Shown: positions 16,160 through 22,945 of the stretch, piece by piece
Layout: each line of letters starts with the position of its first letter
Numbering within the stretch: position 1 is the stretch's first letter
Virus record (IMG/VR): IMGVR_UViG_3300023109_000064
Span: 1-34,466 of that record
Reading direction: 5' to 3' (one strand)
DNA: 34,466 nucleotides
From: a virus
The notes under the pieces: model-generated
What the model saw: the letters and a program-made list of their open reading frames with translations, nothing else
What the model was told of the DNA's origin: nothing
Databases searched by the model: none
Program-made: the position numbers and the translations under genes

Positions 16160-16439
16160 TGCTTGTACCCAGCCTTGAAGGAATGAAAAAGAAATATTCA
16201 TTATTTTCAAGAAGTAAACATGATAAAGTGTTGGGACGAATTCGAACAGGAATGTTAGCAAGTACATCAGCAATTATAGTCGCTTGATACTGAGTATAAA
16301 CGTTTGTATTAACAATCTTATACCTTATGTAAGGTTCAAGAAAATTGTTAGTCGCATTTTCTTTTGAAAAAGTTTCAATACGTTTTTTAAGCTCGCAAAA
16401 AGCTTCTTTAGCGCCGGATCCTGACTGAACAAGAAGCAT
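16152..16439 (-). CDS. Orphan protein directly downstream of UBL-B
   Basis: The 95 residues start at an ATG overlapping the UBL-B stop (TAATG), with GAGGAAAG as ribosome-binding site. An N-terminal LLVQSGSGAKEAFCELKKRIETF helix is followed by strands (YIRYKIVNTNVYTQYQATIIADVLA, IRPNTLSCLLLENNEYFFFIPS). No family was recognised. The tight coupling with UBL-B suggests shared function. Confidence 0.65.
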   Translation of the reverse strand: MLLVQSGSGAKEAFCELKKRIETFSKENATNNFLEPYIRYKIVNTNVYTQYQATIIADVLANIPVRIRPNTLSCLLLENNEYFFFIPSRLGTSNV

Positions 16440-16738
16440 TACTTTCCTCGAGGAGCGTTATTTCCTCTACCCCCGCCACTGGGACGACCTGTTTGGCTAG
16501 GAGCGTTTGAAGGGGAAGTTGAGTTTCCCTTTACAGAACCTGTAGCGAAAACTTCAGAATTTGAAACTAGTAAAGTAGTAGGAAAATCAGCAGGCAAAAC
16601 AGCTTGGCCGTCGACAATAATGTCTCGGCCATGCAAGTTTTCTTGAACAATAAGGTTTTCAATAGTTGAAGCATCAGGAAGATTTGCAGTTCGAGCGCCT
16701 GAACCAGGGATAACAATCAAAGTCAAAGTAATAGACAT
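16439..16738 (-). CDS. Ubiquitin-like protein B with Gly/Pro-rich tail (ThiS/MoaD-like beta-grasp)
   Basis: The 99-residue form starts at the ATG at 16738; a longer frame from 16810 adds residues with no support. The core (residues ~3-71) reads as a beta-grasp: TLTLIVIPGSG strand, STIENLIVQENL helix, DIIVDGQAVLP hairpin and SEVFATGSVKG as the last strand. VFATGSVKG lines up with MoaD/ThiS AFFPPVAGG, so Gly71 is the likely mature end. After it comes a ~28-residue Ser/Pro/Gly tail containing GRPSGGGRGNNAPRGK, which must be removed before E1 activation if the modifier works like ubiquitin. A JAB peptidase for this is encoded at 18096-19175. It is nearly identical in core to UBL-A. Confidence 0.85.
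   Translation of the reverse strand: MSITLTLIVIPGSGARTANLPDASTIENLIVQENLHGRDIIVDGQAVLPADFPTTLLVSNSEVFATGSVKGNSTSPSNAPSQTGRPSGGGRGNNAPRGK
16583..16639. repeat. 57-bp block identical to 17023-17079
   Basis: Bases 16583-16639 and 17023-17079 are identical over 57 positions, including synonymous sites, while the flanks differ. The block encodes the hairpin centre of both ubiquitin-like proteins (NLHGRDIIVDGQAVLPADF). This suggests recent duplication or gene conversion. Confidence 0.9.
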
Positions 16739-16950
16739 ATATAATCTTTTCTTTAAAAAGCATAAAGCTTTGTTAATAACAAATTTGTAAAAGTGGCAGC
16801 GCGTTATCAAAAATATATTTTTGATATATTAGAAAAGCGCTAAATACATATACATTTATTTAATGCAATAATATTAAAATGTTGCAAAAGTAAAGCAAAC
16901 TATATTAAAAAGTTAAATTAAGCTAGTTTTTGTAACTTAATTTATAGCAA
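16739..16950. other. Non-coding gap between the two ubiquitin-like genes
   Basis: This 212-base AT-rich gap is the largest in the operon. No convincing coding frame is present. On the minus strand a loose promoter (TTGCTT, 16 bases, TAATAT) may exist, allowing separate expression of UBL-B. It contains a 22-base perfect palindrome at 16805-16826. Confidence 0.4.
16805..16826. promoter_or_regulatory. 22-base perfect palindrome upstream of UBL-B
   Basis: The two 11-base halves (TATCAAAAATA and its complement) are exact mirror images with no spacer. It lies 67 bases upstream of the UBL-B start. The AT-only centre makes a terminator unlikely; an operator for a dimeric regulator fits better. Function is inferred from position and symmetry only. 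Confidence 0.5.
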
Positions 16951-17175
16951 TTAAAAAGAACTGTTTCCCTTTACGGAACCTGTAGCAAAAACTTCAGAAC
17001 CATTAACAATTTGAGTGCTTGAAAAATCAGCAGGCAAAACAGCTTGGCCGTCGACAATAATGTCTCGGCCATGCAAGTTCTCTTGGACGATCAACTGCTC
17101 AATAGTGAGGTTGTCAGAAGTTGATACAGTTCGAGCGCCAGGGCCAGGGATAACAATTAGTGTAATAGTAGACAA
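16951..17175 (-). CDS. Ubiquitin-like protein A (ThiS/MoaD-like beta-grasp)
   Basis: The 74 residues start at TTG (17175) with AAGG 9 bases upstream; no in-frame ATG exists. The core matches UBL-B almost exactly: ITLIVIPGPGART, LTIEQLIVQENL, DIIVDGQAVLP, SEVFATGSVKG. The chain ends four residues after Gly70 (NSSF), so only a short tail needs trimming. That contrasts with the long tail of UBL-B. VFATGSVKG aligns with the last strand and terminal glycine of MoaD/ThiS. It follows the Hc1-like gene by 11 bases and is probably co-translated with E1. A sulfur-carrier role as in ThiS/MoaD is an alternative, but the E2-like and JAB neighbours favour protein conjugation. Confidence 0.85.
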   Translation of the reverse strand: MSTITLIVIPGPGARTVSTSDNLTIEQLIVQENLHGRDIIVDGQAVLPADFSSTQIVNGSEVFATGSVKGNSSF

Positions 17176-17186
17176 TTTAAATTACC

Positions 17187-17384
17187 TTAAAGTTGGGTAG
17201 GTTTTCTTGAATTTCTTTCAGCTTGAACTGAAAGTCGCAAATTTTGAAGATCTTGTTTCGCTGTTTGCGCTGATTGACGAATGCGGCGACCGGCCGCATC
17301 AACGCCTGCATCAAACTTAGATGCGTCAGCTAGAGATTCTGTAAGAGTGTTAATTATTGATTGGAGTTGATCTTTGTAAGTCAT
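17187..17384 (-). CDS. Histone H1-like (Hc1-like) small basic protein
   Basis: The 65 residues are Gln/Lys/Arg-rich and helical. DAAGRRIRQSAQTAKQDLQ then NLRLSVQAERNSRK has the heptad-like layout of chlamydial Hc1 and related bacterial H1-like proteins (KAAAQRVRTDSIKLEKVAKxYRKxSIKAE). The start is an ATG with AAGG 9 bases upstream. Hc1 proteins bind DNA. Here the gene lies between E1 and UBL-A, so it could be a substrate or a scaffold of the conjugation system. The family call rests on pattern similarity by eye and is moderate. It could instead be an unrelated coiled-coil protein. Confidence 0.65.
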   Translation of the reverse strand: MTYKDQLQSIINTLTESLADASKFDAGVDAAGRRIRQSAQTAKQDLQNLRLSVQAERNSRKPTQL

Positions 17385-17395
17385 TTTCTATTACC

Positions 17396-18103
17396 TTAAA
17401 AGTTGTAAATATTTAAATTTTGAGTAGAAGAAAAAGAAAATAACTGTTTTTTAACAAGAGTGCAAGGTTTTTGTGTCCTAGAATAAGCATAATAAGCACA
17501 TAGAGTATGGACAAGAGTCGAAGCTACAATATTAGTAAGAGTAGTTATTATACGTGCGTTACAAGCGCTTTCGGGAAGTTCATGGTCTTCTTTTAAAAGA
17601 CTCAAGTAACTATCAATATACTGTACATCTGAAGGAGTAAAAGTATTTAGGTTAGCATGCTCAAAACCCATAGAGGTTTCAAAAACAATATCAATAGAGT
17701 AGTTATTCTTAATAGAAGAAATAATATCTTTGCGAGCAGATAAAGTGTCTACAGCTACAAAGACTGCATCTTCCAAAAGGTGTTGATGCAGTTTGGATTC
17801 AAAAAAACAATCGTATTTTTCAACAACAACATTTGGATTAAATGCTTTTAAAGATTGTTCAAAAGCATCAACTTTTTTAAGACCAACTTGATGTAATCCA
17901 TAAATTTGGTTAGGACAATTGTGGGACTCAACTATATCAAGATCCCAAATTCGAAAATTAGTCCAGCCCATCTTTGCAGCTAGAAGTCCGGCCCAAGATC
18001 CAGTAGCGCCAACTCCTATAATATTAAAATATACGTTGCTTGAGTCTTCAGGAGCAAAGAAAGCATTATGGCGTAAGAAAGAAACTTGGTTATAATCAGA
18101 CAA
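17396..18103 (-). CDS. E1/ThiF-like ubiquitin-like activating enzyme
   Basis: The 235 residues show the ThiF/MoeB/E1 adenylation fold. The nucleotide-binding loop is NIIGVGATGSWAG (residues 28-39), acidic strand IWDLDIVE with D54 and D56, then HNCPNQ, a Lys pair (76-77), and VAVDTLSARKD (D119, R124). Cys181 in ESACNARIITTLTN aligns with the region of the catalytic Cys in ThiF/MoeB. It would adenylate the C-terminal Gly of UBL-A/B and pass it on. It lacks the Zn-binding CxxC pairs of MoeB and is shorter than eukaryotic E1. The start is TTG with GAGG 9 bases upstream, overlapping the JAB stop. Confidence 0.92.
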   Translation of the reverse strand: MSDYNQVSFLRHNAFFAPEDSSNVYFNIIGVGATGSWAGLLAAKMGWTNFRIWDLDIVESHNCPNQIYGLHQVGLKKVDAFEQSLKAFNPNVVVEKYDCFFESKLHQHLLEDAVFVAVDTLSARKDIISSIKNNYSIDIVFETSMGFEHANLNTFTPSDVQYIDSYLSLLKEDHELPESACNARIITTLTNIVASTLVHTLCAYYAYSRTQKPCTLVKKQLFSFSSTQNLNIYNF

Positions 18104-19175
18104 CTTTGAGGTCCTCGGTAAGTAAAGCTTCTAGCTCGTAGTAAGAAGTGCAGTCACAAAAAGAAAGTACTGAAGACAATTTATTTTTCAAATCATCAAG
18201 AGTATCAGTAGTATGAGCAAAATAACTATCTAAGTATTCTTGCTCTTGAGTAGGGCTTATTTCATTTAAAATAGAATAATTTGTATTAGTAAATGTTTTA
18301 TGAGCAGAAACAAAAATCTCATCATACTTATTGTTTAAGTAATACAAGAGCCATAAGTATTCTTTTGAATCTAGATAGGTGCAAAGCTGTTGAGTAAGTT
18401 TGATTCGTTTCTTAGGAGGTAGCTTGGCTTTAGTATTTGGAGTAATTTTTGATTTTAAAGATTCATAAATATCGTCAATTAAATCAGTCGCAATTTCATG
18501 ATTCAAAACTAAAGGGTCTTGTAAAAAAGGTTTTGAGTTTGATTGATTTGAGAAATCAAACTTTGGCTTTGAAAACTTATTTAAAATCTTTGGCTTTAAA
18601 AACTTAGTTTTTGCAGCTTGATCAATGTAGCTGAAATCATAAATTTCCTTAGAAGGAGGGTTTACGATGGGAACGCCTGTAGTAACTATACCTCGAATAG
18701 GATCAAAAACTTTTGAGTAAAAATTATCATCCTTATTAAATATAAGCATGATTTGCCAGCTCTTTATATTCTGGTCTATGCTTTGATTAACAAGTTGAGC
18801 AAATTGATTTTGATCTTGTGAGCTTGGATTTGGCGCCATATTATGATGACTATGACACCAACAAGTCATTGCGGTCAGTTTTTGATTTACAATAGATTGA
18901 TCGGAACACTCTTCTTTTAAAGTATTATAAAATTCAATCATCATAGATGAAGTGCTATTCACTTCAGCAAGACTAGTATTTTGCTTAGGAATGTAAAGCT
19001 TCTCAGATAAATGAAGCTCAATCTGATTATTCTTACGTATAATAGGTTCTACAGTATGGAACCATTGCGCTTCTTGAGGGGCTATACGAACTATATGTTT
19101 AATAGCTTCTACAGTTTTTAGACTAGCAACTATCTTAATAGAATAAGAAGTTTCATATGTTGTTACAGATTTCAT
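18096..19175 (-). CDS. JAMM/JAB isopeptidase-like metalloprotease
   Basis: The 359 residues have a complete JAMM signature: His108-x-His110-x7-Ser118-x2-Asp121 in CWCHSHHNMAPNPSSQDQNQF, with Glu35 in IAPQEAQWFH as the likely catalytic Glu. The fold (residues 1-170) is followed by ~190 residues of basic, low-complexity and helical sequence of unknown function (PKILNKFSKPKFDFSNQ, LPPKKRIKLTQQL). In ubiquitin-like systems JAB proteins mature the modifier and remove it from targets. The start overlaps the stop of the E2-like gene by 4 bases (ATGA). An RPN11/CSN5-type or RadC-type fold cannot be told apart, but the neighbourhood supports a deconjugase. Confidence 0.93.
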   Translation of the reverse strand: MKSVTTYETSYSIKIVASLKTVEAIKHIVRIAPQEAQWFHTVEPIIRKNNQIELHLSEKLYIPKQNTSLAEVNSTSSMMIEFYNTLKEECSDQSIVNQKLTAMTCWCHSHHNMAPNPSSQDQNQFAQLVNQSIDQNIKSWQIMLIFNKDDNFYSKVFDPIRGIVTTGVPIVNPPSKEIYDFSYIDQAAKTKFLKPKILNKFSKPKFDFSNQSNSKPFLQDPLVLNHEIATDLIDDIYESLKSKITPNTKAKLPPKKRIKLTQQLCTYLDSKEYLWLLYYLNNKYDEIFVSAHKTFTNTNYSILNEISPTQEQEYLDSYFAHTTDTLDDLKNKLSSVLSFCDCTSYYELEALLTEDLKVV

Positions 19176-21355
19176 TGAGACCTTGAAAAATAAGGGTTGT
19201 ACTGATTATTTGTATTTGAGTTTAGTTCTTGAGTTTGAGAATCGCCAGAACCAGGAGAGGGAAGTGTGGACTCAATTGTAAGAGTTTCTGGAAGAATTGA
19301 ATCTTCAACTTCTAAGTCTTGGATTTCCTGAATTGGCAAATCTTCAATATCTTGCTCAATATCTTGCTGTTTGAAATTTAAATATTTTTGATGGTCTTCC
19401 CAAGAAGAGAAATATTTAGCACGCCTACCCCAAACATCAGCAGTGTTAGCAGAAGTTAACCAAATGTTAGCAGACATAATTATTTGAGAGAGACGTTTAG
19501 TTTCAAAAGCATTGTAAATTAAAGAAGCTGCTTCACCAAGGCAAGCTGAAGAAGATAAAGTAAGCGTACTTCTAGTACCAGCGTGAGGATGGTAAACTAA
19601 TTGTGTTGAATTGATTACACCAATATAAGAAGCGACACTAGTTAAAGATAACTTTAACCCAGTTTGAGTTAGCTCTACAAAATAAGGACCGCCAACAATA
19701 GGATTTTTATTAGTCCCATTTAGTTTAATTTTAGAAGGGGCTTTAGTAAAAAAGTCTACTTGATGGAAAAACCAATCAGGAGTTTTAATAAAGGATAAAA
19801 CTTCAGATAAAGAAGTGTCTTTGTTTATAGTTAACTGTTTATCTTTGTTTTTAGACTTTAATACAAGCTTAGTTACAGAATAGTTCTGAAGAATATTTTT
19901 TTCCGAAAGAGGAATTTCATAATCAAGAGTTTCAAAAATTTCTAACTGCTGTAAGGTTAGAGTTTTTAAAACGCGCATATTAGCAACCTTCAAATTGGAA
20001 TGAGATTTAGCTGTTAATATAAGGTTGTTTAAATCTCGAGTCCTGTTAGAAATAGCAGAATTATATGAATCAATTTGAGCTTTATATTTTGCTAGTTCAA
20101 TTTGAGCTAAGTCAATTTTTTCTTGAAGAGAAGCTATTCTATTTTTAGAGAATTTTAACTCATGTTTAGAATTAAAATTTTGTGAAATAGCTTCTTTAAA
20201 TGTAACAGATGGAGCGATCAAATTAGTGTTGCAAAAAGATGAATCGCGATCAATCTTTTTATTAATCTTAGATTGTTTCTTTAGTAAAGATTCAGGAAGG
20301 CTCTTTTTAGAAATAACAGGTTCAACTAGATTAAAAGGAACTGCAGCGGCAATATTATTTTTTTTATTAAAATAATCTTGAACTGAAGGATTAATTAATT
20401 TGTCGTCGTAAAAAGCTTTAGTCTCTTTATTTAAAAATCTTCCATAAGGGTTTTCGTAAAGTAAAAAGTTAAAAGCTTTTAAATCTTTATAAAATAAACC
20501 CGAATGATTGACAAAACTATCTAAATAAGTCGTAAAATATTTAATAGCCTTTTTGTATTTTGCAATCTTTTTATAATTAGAATTAATAGAAAAAGTGTAG
20601 AAATAAACATCTTCTGCAACATCAGGATTTTCAGAAGTCCTGATTGTTAATGGGATTAAAACAGCAGTTACAGCACCGGGAGATTTGACAAGCTTTGCAG
20701 TTGTTAAATCAGTTTTATCAAAATGAAAATTGTTAAAAGCGGTGCAGTATGACTTTGGAATAACTGCTTTTTGTTTACTGCGAGGAATAGCTATAAAAGG
20801 ATTATTACGATTCACTTGAAAAAAGTTGTTAGTAATAGTAGTTTCGAGAAGCATAGGCTCTAAACCAATATTAGAATCAAAAATATATTGTTGCTTCGCT
20901 TTAAAAGCAGTATATAAGAACGAATTAAAATCACGAAGATTAGATCTATGAACATCCCAATGGGAAATATCATCTGTATAATGTGTCGGAGGAAAAAGGT
21001 CGTTGTAAAATACTGGATCGTATACTGATATTACTGGCTTGCCATTAAAGGATTCATTAAGACGATAATAACTAGAAGTATTTGTTAAGTAAGAAGTAAC
21101 TTTACTATGGTTGAAATCAAAATAACTCCAGTTCAAATCTGGACAACTAGAGTTATTTTTTAAAGTTTCAATTCTGTTTAAAATTTCAGAAGTGTCTTCT
21201 TCTAAAGAAGGCTCTTGAAAACTAGGGAACATTCTAGAATAATCAAACATGATAGTATTATTAAAACGTCTGTAATCGAACATTTTAGAAGGATATTGAA
21301 ACATAATTTCTGGAAAGGAAAAAGTGTTTACTTGTACAGTTTTTACAGTTTTCAT
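19172..21355 (-). CDS. Large protein with E2-like conjugating domain near C-terminus
   Basis: The 727 residues can be split into three parts. Residues 1-390 are unrecognised, aromatic and Asn-rich. Residues ~400-445 are a coiled coil (KNRIASLQEKIDLAQIELAK). Residues ~550-660 resemble bacterial E2-like folds: GGPYFVELTQTGLKLSLTS strands, HPH at 589-591 and SSSACLGEAASLI with Cys605 as candidate catalytic Cys. HPH followed by CLG after about 14 residues is the layout of HPN...CL in UBC enzymes and of HPH...CLG in prokaryotic E2-like proteins. The tail (660-727) is acidic and Gln/Asn-rich. It would take the modifier from E1. The family is assigned from motif pattern, not overall similarity. Confidence 0.78.
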   Translation of the reverse strand: MKTVKTVQVNTFSFPEIMFQYPSKMFDYRRFNNTIMFDYSRMFPSFQEPSLEEDTSEILNRIETLKNNSSCPDLNWSYFDFNHSKVTSYLTNTSSYYRLNESFNGKPVISVYDPVFYNDLFPPTHYTDDISHWDVHRSNLRDFNSFLYTAFKAKQQYIFDSNIGLEPMLLETTITNNFFQVNRNNPFIAIPRSKQKAVIPKSYCTAFNNFHFDKTDLTTAKLVKSPGAVTAVLIPLTIRTSENPDVAEDVYFYTFSINSNYKKIAKYKKAIKYFTTYLDSFVNHSGLFYKDLKAFNFLLYENPYGRFLNKETKAFYDDKLINPSVQDYFNKKNNIAAAVPFNLVEPVISKKSLPESLLKKQSKINKKIDRDSSFCNTNLIAPSVTFKEAISQNFNSKHELKFSKNRIASLQEKIDLAQIELAKYKAQIDSYNSAISNRTRDLNNLILTAKSHSNLKVANMRVLKTLTLQQLEIFETLDYEIPLSEKNILQNYSVTKLVLKSKNKDKQLTINKDTSLSEVLSFIKTPDWFFHQVDFFTKAPSKIKLNGTNKNPIVGGPYFVELTQTGLKLSLTSVASYIGVINSTQLVYHPHAGTRSTLTLSSSACLGEAASLIYNAFETKRLSQIIMSANIWLTSANTADVWGRRAKYFSSWEDHQKYLNFKQQDIEQDIEDLPIQEIQDLEVEDSILPETLTIESTLPSPGSGDSQTQELNSNTNNQYNPYFSRSQ

Positions 21356-21367
21356 ATATAAATATTT

Positions 21368-21565
21368 CTAATCTGGAGGATTGTCTAAAAATTGAAAAAT
21401 AATTTTTGTTTCTAAAAGAAGTCTTATATTTGATTTAGATGGAATCAAAACGAGAAGATTGGCACACTCTAAACAAGTTTTAAAAGTAGGCGAGTCTTTT
21501 AAATTGTCTTGTTTAACATGATAGTAATTATCGCAATATTCATAATTCATGCACGCATATTTCAT
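21368..21565 (-). CDS. Cys-rich mini-protein (putative zinc binder)
   Basis: The 65 residues begin CMNYEYC and carry TCLEC near residue 33, giving two Cys pairs suitable for a zinc ribbon or treble clef. AGGAG precedes the ATG, and the gene overlaps the end of the nucleotidyltransferase-like gene. Directly upstream of the E2-like gene, it may work with the conjugation cassette, but no RING motif is present. Confidence 0.6.
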   Translation of the reverse strand: MKYACMNYEYCDNYYHVKQDNLKDSPTFKTCLECANLLVLIPSKSNIRLLLETKIIFQFLDNPPD

Positions 21566-22160
21566 TATATATTAGCTCCTGAAAACTATAAGTGTTTCCA
21601 GCATAATCTACAAAAGTAGAAGTAGAAAAAAGATCTGGGTATTCTTTAATCTTGAGTGTACACTTTTTGCGATAAGTATCTATATTGTTTTTAGAAGTAT
21701 CATCTAGTTTCAAACTATATCTTGAAGTGTATTTTTGTATACGTTTAAGAAGTATTCCTATTGTTTGAAAATAATGAAAGTCTGGTAAGTGTTTAGACTG
21801 AAGAGGAGTTTTGTTAATCATTAACAAATCATTAGCCCAAGCATGTAAAGCTTCTTTCGAAAGATAAAAAGAAGCTTGTTTAGAACAGTAAGCTACTCCA
21901 CAGTTATGGAAATCGTGCGCATAAACAAGATGGTGGGGAGTAGGATGGATTTTTTTTATTATTTGGATTTTTATATTTTTTTTAAGATGTAAGTAGGTAT
22001 TTGCGCGTTTTGTTTTATAATGGAGCTCAAAATCGACAGATTTATTTAACAGTTTTATAGCAATGTAAAGATCTTTTTTTGTAGTAAAATATAAGTCAAA
22101 ATCATCGTAAATTAATGATTTTGAAAATAATAAAGAAGCAACAAAAGATCCGCTTATCAT
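21540..22160 (-). CDS. Nucleotidyltransferase-like protein; N-terminus likely extends to about 22266
   Basis: From the first ATG (22160) the 206 residues read ISGSFVASLLFSK then YDDFDLYFTTKKDL. This GS-x(n)-DxD layout is that of polymerase-beta-type nucleotidyltransferases. The frame is open ~35 codons further upstream (KLKKAIASFDEILSPSNY just before the ATG) with convincing protein sequence but no ATG, GTG or TTG. The real start may be ATT near 22260-22266. The rest is basic with many aromatic residues (HPTPHHLVYAHDF). No target is evident. It could act in nucleotide transfer to proteins or nucleic acids, or be inactive. Confidence 0.7.
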   Translation of the reverse strand: MISGSFVASLLFSKSLIYDDFDLYFTTKKDLYIAIKLLNKSVDFELHYKTKRANTYLHLKKNIKIQIIKKIHPTPHHLVYAHDFHNCGVAYCSKQASFYLSKEALHAWANDLLMINKTPLQSKHLPDFHYFQTIGILLKRIQKYTSRYSLKLDDTSKNNIDTYRKKCTLKIKEYPDLFSTSTFVDYAGNTYSFQELIYNEICVHEL

Positions 22161-22264
22161 GTAGTTTGATGGGGAAAGAATTTCATCAAACGAAGCTATT
22201 GCTTTTTTTAATTTATAATTTACAATTCCCGAGCTTTTAGTAAAACCAGGAGTGTAAATATTAA

Positions 22265-22567
22265 TTAGCTAATTCTTACTACTAGAGGGCGATAAACTGA
22301 TGAACAAGCACTAGGTGTTTGCGGTTGAGTAGAAGCAACTAAGCTTGACATAGAAGTATAACCAGTTTGAGAAGCCTGAGGTGAATGCGGGGCAAGGACC
22401 GCATCTGTAGTAATAGAAACTGAGGTATCAGGATTCAAACGTTGCAAAGCTGCTTCATAAGTTTGAGTTAAATGAGCAACTTGAGTATAATAGTTTTCAT
22501 AGTCTCTAGAAGAAAGAGTTAGCGAAGGAAGATCGACTAGAACTTGTGTATCAATAATATAATTCAT
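22265..22567 (-). CDS. Small orphan protein
   Basis: The 100 residues start at an ATG overlapping the upstream stop (TTATGA), with AGGAAAA as ribosome-binding site. The N-terminal half is helical (SSRDYENYYTQVAHLTQTYEAALQRL). The remainder is Ser/Thr/Pro/Ala-rich and probably disordered. It ends with VYRPLVVRIS. There are no membrane segments. No family was recognised. Confidence 0.6.
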   Translation of the reverse strand: MNYIIDTQVLVDLPSLTLSSRDYENYYTQVAHLTQTYEAALQRLNPDTSVSITTDAVLAPHSPQASQTGYTSMSSLVASTQPQTPSACSSVYRPLVVRIS

Positions 22568-22830
22568 AATTTTTCCTGTAGTTTAGAAATGATTCCGTTA
22601 GTAAGATCTTGAATTTGATTTTCAAGATTAGCTTTTTGAACGTCTAATTGTTTAAGTTGAGACTTTAATAAATAAATTTCTTTATCTTTAGTAGTATATT
22701 TTGGCTCTTTATATTTTATGTAATGAAAAAAATTACTAACAAAAATATAAAAATAATAACTTACAGAAGAAAATCCTGAAATTGTTAAAAAAATTAAAGT
22801 CGTTTCTGAAAGAGCAAAAGAAATAGTCAT
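22564..22830 (-). CDS. Small membrane protein with coiled coil
   Basis: The 88 residues contain one hydrophobic span (TTLIFLTISGFSSVSYYFYIFVSNFF), then a basic loop (YIKYKEPKYTTKDKEI) and a C-terminal coiled coil (LKSQLKQLDVQKANLENQIQDL). The ATG at 22830 was preferred; a GTG at 22836 is in frame. It is the first gene of the left-going unit that leads to the ubiquitin-like genes, and it is divergent from the amidase gene. A holin-accessory or spanin-like role is possible but not supported by motifs. Confidence 0.6.
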   Translation of the reverse strand: MTISFALSETTLIFLTISGFSSVSYYFYIFVSNFFHYIKYKEPKYTTKDKEIYLLKSQLKQLDVQKANLENQIQDLTNGIISKLQEKL

Positions 22831-22840
22831 GTCCACAAAG

Positions 22841-22869
22841 TTATTAAAGTTAGTGTTAACGTGTATAAT
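22841..22869 (+). promoter_or_regulatory. Candidate promoter for the plus-strand amidase
   Basis: A perfect -10 box (TATAAT, 22864-22869) lies in the divergent gap. A weak -35 (TTATTA) sits 17 bases upstream of it. A second TATAAT at 22905-22910 has no good -35. The call rests on the -10 match in an AT-rich region. Confidence 0.4.
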
Positions 22870-22945
22870 AGTTTAAATGTTTCTATTAATTTATTTTTAT
22901 TAAATATAATAAATGACAATGTTTTCCCTTAGTAAGGTTTTATTT

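Noticed and set aside
16920-16950. T4-type late promoter (TATAAATT) near the UBL-A stop
   Set aside because: One match in very AT-rich sequence has no weight without further copies at gene starts.
16951-17175. Sulfur-carrier (ThiS/MoaD) biosynthesis role for the modifier
   Set aside because: No thiamine or molybdopterin genes are nearby, and E2-like and JAB genes are; kept only as an alternative.
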